Positions 55,121 through 63,660 of a stretch of DNA of 64,000 nucleotides are shown here, in pieces (position 1 is the stretch's first letter; each line of letters opens with the position of its first letter). The stretch lies in contig NZ_FOMK01000004.1 of NCBI RefSeq assembly GCF_900112615.1, positions 930,001 through 994,000 of the forward strand, written 5' to 3'. The position numbers and the translations under genes are program-made. Below the pieces are notes generated by a model. That model did not search any database. It was not told the origin of the DNA and saw only the letters and a program-made list of their open reading frames with translations. Source of the stretch: Chitinophaga sp. CF118 (GTDB lineage Bacteria; Bacteroidota; Bacteroidia; Chitinophagales; Chitinophagaceae).

Positions 55121-55318
55121 GAGAAACTTTATGACAAAACTGACCTGACACGAAAGAAATTGTACAAAAAGAGTGATTAAGGAGAAACTTTATAACAAAA
55201 TTGGCCTGACACGAAAGAAATTGTACAAAAAGAGTGATTAAGGAGAAACTTTATAACAAAATTGGCGGGCCGGAAGAAATTGCACTAAAGAAGAGAGTTT
55301 CAGGAGAAACTTTATAAC
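55121..55318. repeat. 61-bp tandem repeat array in a divergent promoter region
   Basis: Units begin GAGAAACTTTAT at 55121, 55182, 55243 and 55304, exactly 61 bases apart. The first two are nearly identical; the third diverges in its second half; the fourth is partial (15 bases). The first two contain the palindrome TTGTACAA (55160-55167, 55221-55228). A weak half-copy may precede 55121. No ORF runs through it convincingly. It occupies most of the 559-base gap (54933-55491) between the flavoprotein gene and the AraC cluster. Confidence 0.9.
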
Positions 55319-55491
55319 CAGTATGGTTCTTACCTGCCAGACAGGGCGGCAGAATAGTGCATTCAGCAAATTTCATAACTGGTAATAATTTGATATTCAA
55401 CAGATTAAAAGTATTTCTGAGACCAGTTTTTAAAGCACTAATTTTACAATTTAGCCTGGATGTATAACCCACTTTGTGAACATGGAAATAT

Positions 55492-56502
55492 ATGTCAACG
55501 ATTACTTATCAGTTATCGCCCTTTCTGCAACAACAGACGACTACATTGATCACTCTGCCTGACAGCTATGATCAAATCAGGCTACCTTTTGATAATACAA
55601 ATATTACTTACAGCAGTGGCTCCTGGGGAGTGATGATCAATCAGTGTGCAGATATAGAAGGGCATATCTACGAAGAACAATATTTTGAACCACTGGAAGA
55701 TATGGAGGTATCCATCATTATTTCCAAGCCTTTACTCGCTCTTCATTGTATGCTGAACGGTAATATAAAAATAAAACAGGCATGTGGTGATGATATTGAT
55801 CTGAAAGAAGGAAAGCAGTGTTTACATTATATACCTTCTACCGGGAGTTGTTACATGATATTACTGGCGGGAGAAAAATACCATTATTTTTATATCATAC
55901 CTGACATACATTTTCTTGAGGGGTTTGCCAATGATTATATCCCTTTGCAATTATCCATTCAAGCTATAAATACCCACTCTCCTGTTCATCAGATGTTGCC
56001 AGTGAAACGATTAAGTATAGCAGAGCATAGTGAGCTGAGTAAGATGAAAACCTGTTTGCTCAGGGGGAATGCGCGTATTGCATATTATAACAACCGGATC
56101 TCCGACATTATTCTTCTTTACCTTGAACAATTAGATCTGCCTGTTTCAAGGGATTTATTCCTCGTAGATTTATATGAAAAAGAGATTAATGCATTACTGA
56201 TAAGAATTGAAACATCTCCCGAAGAACTATTTCCTGTTGCAGCACTGGCATATCAGATCGGTGTAAGTGAACATACCCTCGAAACTGCGTTTAAGCTAAA
56301 GCGTGGTACTACTCTATTATTATATGTACAACAACAACGTTTAAACGTTGCAAAACAATTGCTGAGCGGAACAGACGAAACTATAGCTGGCGTGGCTTTC
56401 AAAGTAGGGTATGCTGATCAGTCTTATTTTTCAAAACTGTTCAAAAGAGAAACAGGCAGCACTCCATCTGACTATAGAAAAGACAATACTTCGCCCTTTT
56501 AG
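55492..56502 (+). CDS. AraC family regulator, paralogue 1
   Basis: First of a tandem set of related regulators. The N-terminal 200 residues form a sensor shared with the two genes downstream: 'YSSGSWGVMINQ', 'EEQYFEPLEDMEVSI', 'LHYIPSTGSCYMILLAGEKYH' in parts, then the linker 'YYNNRISDIILLYLEQ'. The C-terminal HTH pair (about 225-330) has 'VAALAYQIGVSEHTLETAFK' and 'IAGVAFKVGYADQSYFSKLFKR'. There is no membrane segment, so it is cytoplasmic. Ligand and target are unknown. The 61-bp repeat array lies just upstream. A 7-bp inverted repeat CCCTTTT/AAAAGGG spans its stop codon. Confidence 0.93.
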   Translation: MSTITYQLSPFLQQQTTTLITLPDSYDQIRLPFDNTNITYSSGSWGVMINQCADIEGHIYEEQYFEPLEDMEVSIIISKPLLALHCMLNGNIKIKQACGDDIDLKEGKQCLHYIPSTGSCYMILLAGEKYHYFYIIPDIHFLEGFANDYIPLQLSIQAINTHSPVHQMLPVKRLSIAEHSELSKMKTCLLRGNARIAYYNNRISDIILLYLEQLDLPVSRDLFLVDLYEKEINALLIRIETSPEELFPVAALAYQIGVSEHTLETAFKLKRGTTLLLYVQQQRLNVAKQLLSGTDETIAGVAFKVGYADQSYFSKLFKRETGSTPSDYRKDNTSPF

Positions 56503-56651
56503 GACAAAAGGGAAAACCAAACAGTGAAAATAAATCTCCATTGCCCTAATGTATTAGTGCTACTACAACGATCTTTACTCTTTTAACTCTTACAGATGCT
56601 GTTTTAAATCGGCAACCAAACTAAATGTTTGACAAAACTAAAGGCGTCCCT

Positions 56652-57629
56652 ATGACGTTTAAACTTCCCCCTTTGTTGGAACAGGAAGTAGAAACTACCG
56701 ATAATGTGCCGTTAAGGTACCGGAAACTACAATTACCATTTACGGATACATTGGTTGAATATACCAGTGGATCCTGCGGCACATTCATTCATCAGCAGGC
56801 AGTAATCGGCGATCATCTGTATGTTGAACAATACTTCGAACCCTCTGAAGATATAGAGTTACATATCTCTGTTACCAAACCAATACTTGTTCTCTATGGA
56901 ATGGTCATTGGTAACATGCTTCTAAAATATCCGGATGGAAGAATTTTCTCCCTGGCAAAAAGAAGAGCACTACATTATATTCCTGCAAACTTCAATTATA
57001 CGGCTACAATCATCGCCGGACAAAAATACCATTCCATTTACCTGGTACCAGCTGTTTCATTATTGAATGAACTTGCTGTTAACTATCCGCAATTAGCGGA
57101 GCCATTATCACTTTTGAGTAGTAAAAGTTCCATTCACCAGGTATTACCATACAGAAAATTCAATGGAGATGCCCGCAAGGAACTGGATAAAATGAAAACC
57201 TGGGCTTCTTCCGGACAAGCCAACCCAATTTATTACAACAACCGCATCAGCGATTTTATCATCAGCTACCTGGAAGACATTCATAAGGACAACAGGATCG
57301 GCTCCTCTCTTGCCCGGCTGGTAGATAACCTGATACTGCAAATAGATCAACACCCGGAAAAGCCAATAAACGTAAACCGGCAGGCGCAGCAGATAGGTTT
57401 AACTGCGCGTGCACTGGAAAATGCTTTTAAAACACGAAAAGGTACTACCGTAATTATATATGTACAGCAACAGCGGTTATTGAGAGCAAAACAGCTCATA
57501 GCCAGTACTAATACCCCTATTGCAGAAATAGCACTCGAAGTAGGCTATACCGATCATTCCTACTTTTCCAGGATTTTTAAGCGCGCTACAGGTAAAACTC
57601 CTAATGAATATAGGAGAAATGCTCATTAA
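56652..57629 (+). CDS. AraC family regulator, paralogue 2
   Basis: Second tandem regulator. I favour the ATG at 56652 ('MTFKLPPLLEQE') because it lines up with the start of paralogue 1; an upstream ATG at 56625 would add nine residues. The sensor has 'YTSGSCGTFIHQQ', 'VEQYFEPSEDIEL' and 'LHYIPANFNYTATIIAGQKYH' in outline, and the linker is 'YYNNRISDFIISYLED'. The HTH pair has 'QAQQIGLTARALENAFK' and 'IAEIALEVGYTDHSYFSRIFKR'. It is followed by a terminator-like hairpin at 57704. Similarity to paralogues 1 and 3 along the whole length points to local duplication. Confidence 0.93.
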   Translation: MTFKLPPLLEQEVETTDNVPLRYRKLQLPFTDTLVEYTSGSCGTFIHQQAVIGDHLYVEQYFEPSEDIELHISVTKPILVLYGMVIGNMLLKYPDGRIFSLAKRRALHYIPANFNYTATIIAGQKYHSIYLVPAVSLLNELAVNYPQLAEPLSLLSSKSSIHQVLPYRKFNGDARKELDKMKTWASSGQANPIYYNNRISDFIISYLEDIHKDNRIGSSLARLVDNLILQIDQHPEKPINVNRQAQQIGLTARALENAFKTRKGTTVIIYVQQQRLLRAKQLIASTNTPIAEIALEVGYTDHSYFSRIFKRATGKTPNEYRRNAH

Positions 57630-57703
57630 TGACCGCAGCAGTTAGGACAAAAGGAATCTTTCTTCTGCAAAAATCATGAGCATTTGTCATACTGTTTTAA
57701 GCG

Positions 57704-57749
57704 GGCTATTCCGATCTTTAACCGATATTGAAAGGTCAGCCCGTTTTAG
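57704..57749 (+). terminator. Terminator-like hairpin after AraC paralogue 2
   Basis: CGGGCT/AGCCCG closes the stem (57704-57709 with 57740-57745), an inner GATCTTT/AAAGGTC helix adds stability, and TTTTA follows. It may end the upstream transcript, or attenuate the downstream genes, since no other promoter is obvious before 57799. Confidence 0.55.
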
Positions 57750-57798
57750 AGTTACCATTAGCCCAATAATTGTTTGTTTGCCCGCTTAATAGTGCATT

Positions 57799-58296
57799 AT
57801 GTATCCAGATCCAGATTCTAATCCTCTTTTGCAGTTTAAATCTACTACTACACTTCCTTTTATTTGGCAGCAGCATCTGTTACCCAATAGTAAGCCAACA
57901 TTACACACTGCCTCTTTTTGTAAGATATTAGTGCAGGAGTTGTACCTGGGTAATCGTCTTTTATGGTATTTTATTCTGAATGTGAGTAAAGATGATCTGC
58001 TTATCAGGTTAGTTTTACCGCAAGGGCTGTATCAATTGCTGCTTTATAATATCCAGAATACAGGGGAAATGATCTTCCTGCACCAGGATACCGGAATGGG
58101 CATCAATGAAAAAGATTATTGTTACCTGGGAGGTGGATTTCGTGAAAGAGACCTGCGGGTGCTTGTAAGTAAGGGTTGTTACCAAACGGTTATCTTTCCT
58201 TTTTCCTTTCTGCAGATTTCGGGGATGAAAAGAGCTGAAACATTTGCCTTTATTGAGAAATACCTCATAGCAATGGGTATTCCTCTTGTTAACTAA
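57799..58296 (+). CDS. Sensor-domain-only AraC paralogue (no HTH)
   Basis: A 165-residue protein that I align by eye with the N-terminal sensor of the neighbouring AraC regulators. 'FCKILVQELYLGNRLLWYFI' corresponds to the 'WGVMINQ...GHIYEEQYF' segment, 'NEKDYCYLGGGFRERDLRVL' to 'KEGKQCLHYIPSTGSCYMIL', and 'GCYQTVIFPFSFLQISGM' to 'GEKYHYFYIIPDIHFLEGF'. It stops cleanly where the sensor ends, with no HTH remains before the next gene 11 bases later. Identity is low, so this is not a recent truncation. It could bind the same ligand or form mixed dimers (inference). Confidence 0.65.
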   Translation: MYPDPDSNPLLQFKSTTTLPFIWQQHLLPNSKPTLHTASFCKILVQELYLGNRLLWYFILNVSKDDLLIRLVLPQGLYQLLLYNIQNTGEMIFLHQDTGMGINEKDYCYLGGGFRERDLRVLVSKGCYQTVIFPFSFLQISGMKRAETFAFIEKYLIAMGIPLVN

Positions 58297-58307
58297 ATAA
58301 AGTACGT

Positions 58308-59270
58308 ATGCCAATATTAATAAGGATTTCCGAGAAGCTGGAGGCTGTCGTAACACATGTTATACCAAAACGTTATCGCAAATTAATGTTAAACCTCCCT
58401 TCTACAGAAGGAATATATGTAAGTGGTGTATGGGGAATGATGATTCATCAGCAGGTACCCATAGAAAACCACTTATACAGCGAACAACATGTTATTCCAC
58501 TGGTGGATATGGAACTGCATTTTTTCACTACCGAGCCAACAATTATAATGCAGATCATTCTCTCGGACGAGATGCAATTCACTTATCCCGATGGAGGTAC
58601 CAGTCAGCAGGGGCGAAGAATTGGCATGCAATATATGTTACCTGATAAGCCCTATAAAGTGACGCTGCATGCTGGTCAGCAATATCACACCGCTTATATA
58701 AAACTTTCCCGGCAGTTATTGGAAGGATTGCATGATACGTTTCCATTGCTGCTCAAACTCTTAAATACATCTACCTCACTTATGCTGCCTTTTGAACGCT
58801 TTAGTGCTACTATGCGTACAGAACTGGAAAAAATGAAAACCTCCGTTCTCGGAGGACAGGCACTCACTCATTATTCCAATAATCGCATTAGTGATATTGT
58901 GATCAACTATCTTGAAAATGTACACCGGAAAGGTAAAGTGTCACTGTATGATATGGAAGTAGGTCAGTTAATCTCCCGTGTGGATGAGAACCCGGAAGAT
59001 ACTTTTAATGTGGGTGAACAGGCGCAACTTATGGGATTAACGGAGCGTTCACTGGAAACTGCATTCAAACATAAAATGGGCACTACCATACAGTTGTATG
59101 TACAGAAACAGCGAATTATCAAAGCGAAACTATTACTGCTGGCATCTACTGGTTCTATTGCGGATATTGCGCTGGAGGTGGGTTATTCGGATCCATCTTA
59201 TTTTAACAGGGTGTTTAAACAGGCTACAGGAATTTCGCCGGGAAAGTACAGGAGCGACGGACAGAGTTAG
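58308..59270 (+). CDS. AraC family regulator, paralogue 3
   Basis: Third full-length member of the tandem set. The N-terminal extension is shorter, and the sensor has 'YVSGVWGMMIHQQV', 'YSEQHVIPLVDMELHF' and 'QYMLPDKPYKVTLHAGQQYH' in outline, then 'YSNNRISDIVINYLEN'. The HTH pair is 'QAQLMGLTERSLETAFK' and 'IADIALEVGYSDPSYFNRVFKQ'. It follows the sensor-only gene after 11 bases, so the two are probably cotranscribed. Its end overlaps the convergent response regulator gene by 4 bases. Confidence 0.93.
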   Translation: MPILIRISEKLEAVVTHVIPKRYRKLMLNLPSTEGIYVSGVWGMMIHQQVPIENHLYSEQHVIPLVDMELHFFTTEPTIIMQIILSDEMQFTYPDGGTSQQGRRIGMQYMLPDKPYKVTLHAGQQYHTAYIKLSRQLLEGLHDTFPLLLKLLNTSTSLMLPFERFSATMRTELEKMKTSVLGGQALTHYSNNRISDIVINYLENVHRKGKVSLYDMEVGQLISRVDENPEDTFNVGEQAQLMGLTERSLETAFKHKMGTTIQLYVQKQRIIKAKLLLLASTGSIADIALEVGYSDPSYFNRVFKQATGISPGKYRSDGQS

Positions 59271-59974
59271 GAGAACTTTATTTTGTCCCATAACTTATTC
59301 ATGACTACCTGCTGAATCACCTGCTCTCTGTAATTCCTGCTTATGGGGATTCTGTAAGACTGTATAAAGATCTCATTGCCTTCAATACCTTCTATTTTAT
59401 CTATAGAAACGATGTATGATTTATGTACTCTGATGAACGATTTATTGTCTAAGTTCTCTTCCATATTTTTCAGATAAAGCAGTGTTATATACTTGCCTTT
59501 CCGCGTATAGATGTTGATGTAGTTCTGCATTCCTTCTACATACAGTATATCATCAAACTGGATCTTTTCATATTTACTCCCACATTTTATAAAGCAATGG
59601 TCGCTCGGTTTTGTGATGAGCTGGTAATAGTCTTTCGCTTTGCTGGCAGATTTTACGAACCTATCGAATGTAACCGGCTTTAAAAGGTAGTCGAGTACAT
59701 TTAGCTGAAAACCTTCCAGTGCATAACTGGGAAAAGCGGTGGTGATGATCACCATTGGCGGATTCTTCACTATTTTAAGGAAGTCGATCCCGTTCATTTT
59801 CGGCATCTGGATATCCAGGAAAATGAGGTCTACCTGGTGTTGATCCAACAGTTTGATGAGTTCCACCGGGTTTTCACAGGTAGCTACAAGATGCAGGAAG
59901 TCGACCTCTTTTACATAACTGGCTATGCCTTCCCTGGCCAGTGGTTCATCATCTACGATTACACAGTTGATCAT
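59267..59974 (-). CDS. LytTR family response regulator
   Basis: Two-component DNA-binding regulator, partner of the kinase encoded just upstream. The receiver (about residues 1-120) has 'CVIVDDEPLAREGI', the phospho-Asp in 'LIFLDIQMPKMNGIDFL' near residue 55, and 'LLKPVTFDRF'. The LytTR domain (about 135-232) shows 'ILYVEGMQNYINIYT', 'FIRVHKSYIVSIDKI' and 'IPISRNYREQV', all typical. It overlaps the kinase by 4 bases (59971-59974). Its target may include the divergent receptor gene at 61272. Confidence 0.96.
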   Translation of the reverse strand: MINCVIVDDEPLAREGIASYVKEVDFLHLVATCENPVELIKLLDQHQVDLIFLDIQMPKMNGIDFLKIVKNPPMVIITTAFPSYALEGFQLNVLDYLLKPVTFDRFVKSASKAKDYYQLITKPSDHCFIKCGSKYEKIQFDDILYVEGMQNYINIYTRKGKYITLLYLKNMEENLDNKSFIRVHKSYIVSIDKIEGIEGNEIFIQSYRIPISRNYREQVIQQVVMNKLWDKIKFS

Positions 59975-61077
59975 ATTTTTTGTGTTACAAGTTCTGAAAG
60001 ATGTAATTGCAGTTTTACTTCAAAGCTGTTGTTATTATTCTGTATATCCAGGTTATACTGTCCGGGGTAAATGAGGTCCAGTCTTCGTTGTACATTTTTC
60101 AGCCCGATCCCTCCATAATGGATTAAATCGCCGGATTTACTATCCGTACTACTGTTGGATATAAAAAAAGACAGTTCCTGCTGATCCAGTTGCAGATTAA
60201 TCCTGATCCAATTCGGTTGGTTTGTATGTTTGGAAACATGTTTAAAGGCATTTTCAACGAAGGTCATCAGTATAAAAGGTGCTATGCCCAGATGCCCGGT
60301 GTTTAATTGCTCTACCTCCAAAGTCACTTCCACATTATCATTTTGCCGGAGTTTTTCCAGTTCAATTGTATTCTCCATATAGGTGATTTCCTGGCTTAAC
60401 CGGATCTGCGTATCATTACATTCGTACAACTGATATCGCAGGAGATCGGAGAATTTAGCCAGTGAAGCGGAGGCTTTATCAGGATTTTTATGGATCAGGA
60501 AAAAGATAGAGTTGATGGTATTAAAAAGGAAATGAGGATTAAACTGGTACTTCAGGAAGTTCAGTTCTGTTTCCAGTTTTTCCTTTTCCAGCAGTTGTTG
60601 TCTTCGTTGTGTTTGTAACCAGTTCTTCGCTAACTTAATACTCATTCCCAGTGTAATACTGGCCACTGTGGAAGACAATGGGCTTCCTATAAATAAGTGA
60701 TAAAAACTGCAGGATTCCTTTCCATACATATCCGCCAATGATTTTCCGGATAAAAAAGCGCCCAGATAATATCCGCAAACGATAATGGAAGCCGTACATA
60801 ATATGGTGATGATCAGGTAGGTAATGTAAACTGCAAACCTGCTTTTTTCCAGGTACTTCGGGATCAGGAAATACAGGTTGAAATAGACGGCCAGTGTTTC
60901 AAAGATGACGTAAAATGCAAACTTTGCAGCAAAGGGAGTAAAGAAGATAGCCCAGGCTGCTTCCAATGGGCCATTGATTGAAACAGCCCACCAGAGATAA
61001 TTGTACAGGAACCAGAAAGGAATGTGGTACAATTTATATTTGAAGAACCAATGTGTTCTTGGCCTGCTATACTCCAT
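59971..61077 (-). CDS. LytS-type sensor histidine kinase (His_kinase family)
   Basis: Inner-membrane sensor kinase with four hydrophobic segments in residues about 15-155 and no sizable periplasmic domain. A coiled coil ('QTQRRQQLLEKEKLETELNF' region) leads into the H box 'FNPHFLFNTINSIFFLIH' with the phospho-His near residue 197. The ATPase part has the N box 'FVENAFKHVSKH' and 'GGIGLKNVQRRLDLIYP'. It is the first gene of a two-gene operon with the LytTR regulator and is divergent from the outer-membrane receptor gene across a 17-bp inverted repeat. Confidence 0.95.
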   Translation of the reverse strand: MEYSRPRTHWFFKYKLYHIPFWFLYNYLWWAVSINGPLEAAWAIFFTPFAAKFAFYVIFETLAVYFNLYFLIPKYLEKSRFAVYITYLIITILCTASIIVCGYYLGAFLSGKSLADMYGKESCSFYHLFIGSPLSSTVASITLGMSIKLAKNWLQTQRRQQLLEKEKLETELNFLKYQFNPHFLFNTINSIFFLIHKNPDKASASLAKFSDLLRYQLYECNDTQIRLSQEITYMENTIELEKLRQNDNVEVTLEVEQLNTGHLGIAPFILMTFVENAFKHVSKHTNQPNWIRINLQLDQQELSFFISNSSTDSKSGDLIHYGGIGLKNVQRRLDLIYPGQYNLDIQNNNNSFEVKLQLHLSELVTQKI

Positions 61078-61146
61078 TTATAAAATATTTTAACGCCTCT
61101 CCCTGAAGGTAGATAAATTTCCATTTCCCTATTTGAATCTGCTCAG

Positions 61147-61213
61147 ATAATTGACGAGATGCATTTATGCATACATGAAAGGTATTATTGACCATTTGCA
61201 TTTCGTCAATTAT
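61147..61213. promoter_or_regulatory. 17-bp inverted repeat between the kinase operon and the receptor gene
   Basis: Arms 61147-61163 and 61197-61213 (core ATAATTGACG / CGTCAATTAT) pair at 16 of 17 positions around a 33-base spacer. It sits in the 194-base divergent region, 59 bases before the receptor ATG at 61272. It is a candidate binding site for a dimeric regulator, or a leader hairpin of the receptor mRNA. Confidence 0.55.
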
Positions 61214-61271
61214 TTACTACAGGTCGTCATTCCGGTTTTTCAAATTCCTCCTGTACACATTCCTTTGTTGC

Positions 61272-63614
61272 ATGAGAATCTTATTACTTTTCCTTTGCCT
61301 TTCGCAAAATACCTTCGGTCAGGTTTCCGGAAAGCTTATTACAGCTGCCGGTCAGCCAATTCCATTTGCCAATGTACTTCTGCTCAAAGACAGTACGATC
61401 GTAAAAGCTACTTTAACGGATGAAAATGGGTTATATCATATGGATGGTATAACACCGGGAAAGTATAACCTCCGGTTCAGCAGCATTGGCTACCAGATTT
61501 TAAATTCCCCTTTATTCGAACTGGGAGATTCCGGTGTTTATACCCTGCAGGAAGATCCAAAGTTATTAGGTGAGATCGTTGTAAAGGCAGAGAAACCATT
61601 ATTCCAGCAGCAGCCCGATGGGATGATCGTAAATGTAGAAAACAGCATTCTTACAAAAGGGAGTTCCGCATTGGCTGTTTTAGAGCGATCGCCAGGGGTG
61701 GTGATAGATGCTCATAATTATAATATTTCCTTAAATGGGAAAAGTGGCGTGATGGTAATGTTGAATGGTAAACTCATGCGGATGTCGGCAGAGCAGGTGC
61801 TTACTTTGTTAAACAGCATGTCTGCAGATAACATTGAAAAGATAGAACTACTCACAACACCTCCGGCAAAATACGATGCAGAAGGAAATGCAGGTATGAT
61901 CAATATTGTAATAAAGAAAAACAAGCAGGCCGGAACGAATGGATCGTTATCCTTGTCTGCCGGGTATGGTAAAGGAGAAAAGGGTTCCGGCAGCATCAAC
62001 ATTGCCCGCAACACGGGTAAAATAGATCTGTATGGTGCTTACTCCTTCACACATGACAGGAGTTATAGCGGCTTCGCCGGACAAGGTGTACAGAATACTC
62101 CCGCAACGGGGGCATTAATGGTATTCGATTTCCTGAATTTGGGTAAATATGTTTCTAATAATCACAATGCAACCATTGGCATTGATGCTACATTAAATCC
62201 CCGGATAACTATTGGTGGCAGTATTAATTACAGTAATACACATAATGATAGTGAAATTGCTAACCTTGGATATTACACCTTTGAATCGGATTCGCTGCTG
62301 CAAATGAATGCAGATATAAAAGGGGTTGACCGATGGAGGAACCTGACAACATCTGCCTACATAAAAGGGAAACAGTTCAACGTTGATATCGACTATCTCA
62401 ACTACAATAATTACAATCCTACTAATGTACTAAGTATGTTCTTTGATAAAAAAGGTAACAATACGGGAGCAGTGTTTCCCAACCATCATAAAGGTACCGC
62501 GAATACATCTATACAGGTGGGCGTAATTAAACTTGATTATGTAAAACAGTTAAGTTCTGCTGTGAAACTTGAAACAGGTGTAAAAGCGGCTTATACGGGC
62601 AGTACGAGTGTTTCCCGGATAGAGAGCCTGGAAGATAGTGAATGGGTCAGTAATGCTTCTAATGATATCAAAATGACGGAAACTATTGGGGCTTTGTATA
62701 CTTCCATTAACGTAAAGGGTTTGTCTATCGGAGCCAGGTACGAATATTCCCATACTCATATGAATAATGACATTGACCGGAAACTGGGAAAGCTGTTTCC
62801 CAACATTTCCTATTCCAAAAAACCGAATGAAAAATCGGAATTGCAATTATCTTATACCAAAAGAATCAGCAGACCTTCTTATAATGACCTGGCATCTTAT
62901 ATATCTTACAACGATCCATTTTCCGTTTTTGCCGGAAACCCATTATTACAACCAACAATCACTAATAACCTGAAACTAGGTTATAATTATCGCACCTATT
63001 CATTTTCAGTATTACTCAGCACAGACGATAATCCTATTGTACAATCGCAACTGGCTAAGGGGCCCGACAAAAACGTTTCTTATATCATCCCTATGAATGT
63101 TAGCTGGCAGCGTAATTTAACCTTTCAAAGCAGCCTTCCTTTCAAAATTAATGACTGGTGGGATATGACCTATAGTCTTGAAGGCGGATGGAGACAATTT
63201 AAAATAGATTATACGCCGCAGCCCGTTGAAAAAACCTATTTCAGTTATTCCCTGAACTTCAGCGAGTCGTTTAAATTACCTAAGAAGTTCTTCCTGGAAC
63301 TATCAGGGTGGTACAGTTCTGCGGGTTATTATGGAACGATAAAAACAGATAGCCGGGGCGTGATGAATGCAGGAATCAAAAAAGGAAATTTTCAATTAGC
63401 AGTATCCGATATTCTAAGAACATCGCACTTTGATACTTATTACGGACATCTTACGCAAGAGGTTTATTCGGGGAAGAATCATGTAAGAGTTAACCCGGAA
63501 TCCAGCTTCTTTCCTATTATAAAGCTCACCTATTCCAGGACCATTGGTGGTGTGGGTAAGGTGAGGCAGAAACGGGAGGGAGCAAAGGATGAGAGGGAAA
63601 GGATCAGAAATTAA
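61272..63614 (+). CDS. Outer-membrane beta-barrel receptor (OMP_b-brl_3 type, TonB-dependent-like)
   Basis: Outer-membrane barrel of the family with an N-terminal regulatory-like domain and a plug, distinct from SusC. I choose the ATG at 61272 because the protein then begins 'MRILLLFLCLSQNTFGQ', a clean signal peptide; an ATG at 61188 would put 28 extra residues before it. Residues about 18-95 form a carboxypeptidase-regulatory-like domain ('VSGKLITAAGQPIPFANV'). The plug follows, with 'VNVENSILTKGSSALAVLE', 'RSPGVVIDAHNYNISLNGKS' and 'IELLTTPPAKYDAEGNAGMI'. The rest is barrel. The C-terminus ends in a charged tail ('GAKDERERIRN') rather than an aromatic residue. Ligand unknown. Confidence 0.92.
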   Translation: MRILLLFLCLSQNTFGQVSGKLITAAGQPIPFANVLLLKDSTIVKATLTDENGLYHMDGITPGKYNLRFSSIGYQILNSPLFELGDSGVYTLQEDPKLLGEIVVKAEKPLFQQQPDGMIVNVENSILTKGSSALAVLERSPGVVIDAHNYNISLNGKSGVMVMLNGKLMRMSAEQVLTLLNSMSADNIEKIELLTTPPAKYDAEGNAGMINIVIKKNKQAGTNGSLSLSAGYGKGEKGSGSINIARNTGKIDLYGAYSFTHDRSYSGFAGQGVQNTPATGALMVFDFLNLGKYVSNNHNATIGIDATLNPRITIGGSINYSNTHNDSEIANLGYYTFESDSLLQMNADIKGVDRWRNLTTSAYIKGKQFNVDIDYLNYNNYNPTNVLSMFFDKKGNNTGAVFPNHHKGTANTSIQVGVIKLDYVKQLSSAVKLETGVKAAYTGSTSVSRIESLEDSEWVSNASNDIKMTETIGALYTSINVKGLSIGARYEYSHTHMNNDIDRKLGKLFPNISYSKKPNEKSELQLSYTKRISRPSYNDLASYISYNDPFSVFAGNPLLQPTITNNLKLGYNYRTYSFSVLLSTDDNPIVQSQLAKGPDKNVSYIIPMNVSWQRNLTFQSSLPFKINDWWDMTYSLEGGWRQFKIDYTPQPVEKTYFSYSLNFSESFKLPKKFFLELSGWYSSAGYYGTIKTDSRGVMNAGIKKGNFQLAVSDILRTSHFDTYYGHLTQEVYSGKNHVRVNPESSFFPIIKLTYSRTIGGVGKVRQKREGAKDERERIRN

Positions 63615-63632
63615 GTATTTCAAATTAGTGGG

Positions 63633-63660
63633 ATAGGGTTACCTGTTCTGGTAACCCTAT
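63633..63660. terminator. Bidirectional terminator between convergent genes
   Basis: Perfect 11-bp stem ATAGGGTTACC/GGTAACCCTAT with a 6-base loop and T/A-rich flanks, placed between the receptor stop and the stop of the minus-strand gene. The minus gene's stop codon lies inside the right arm. Confidence 0.8.

Noticed and set aside
55121..55318. 61-bp repeats as a CRISPR array
   Set aside because: The units are contiguous with no unique spacers between short repeats, and no cas gene is present.
61188..61271. Upstream ATG for the outer-membrane receptor
   Set aside because: The added 28 residues precede a complete signal peptide and fall inside the inverted repeat region.
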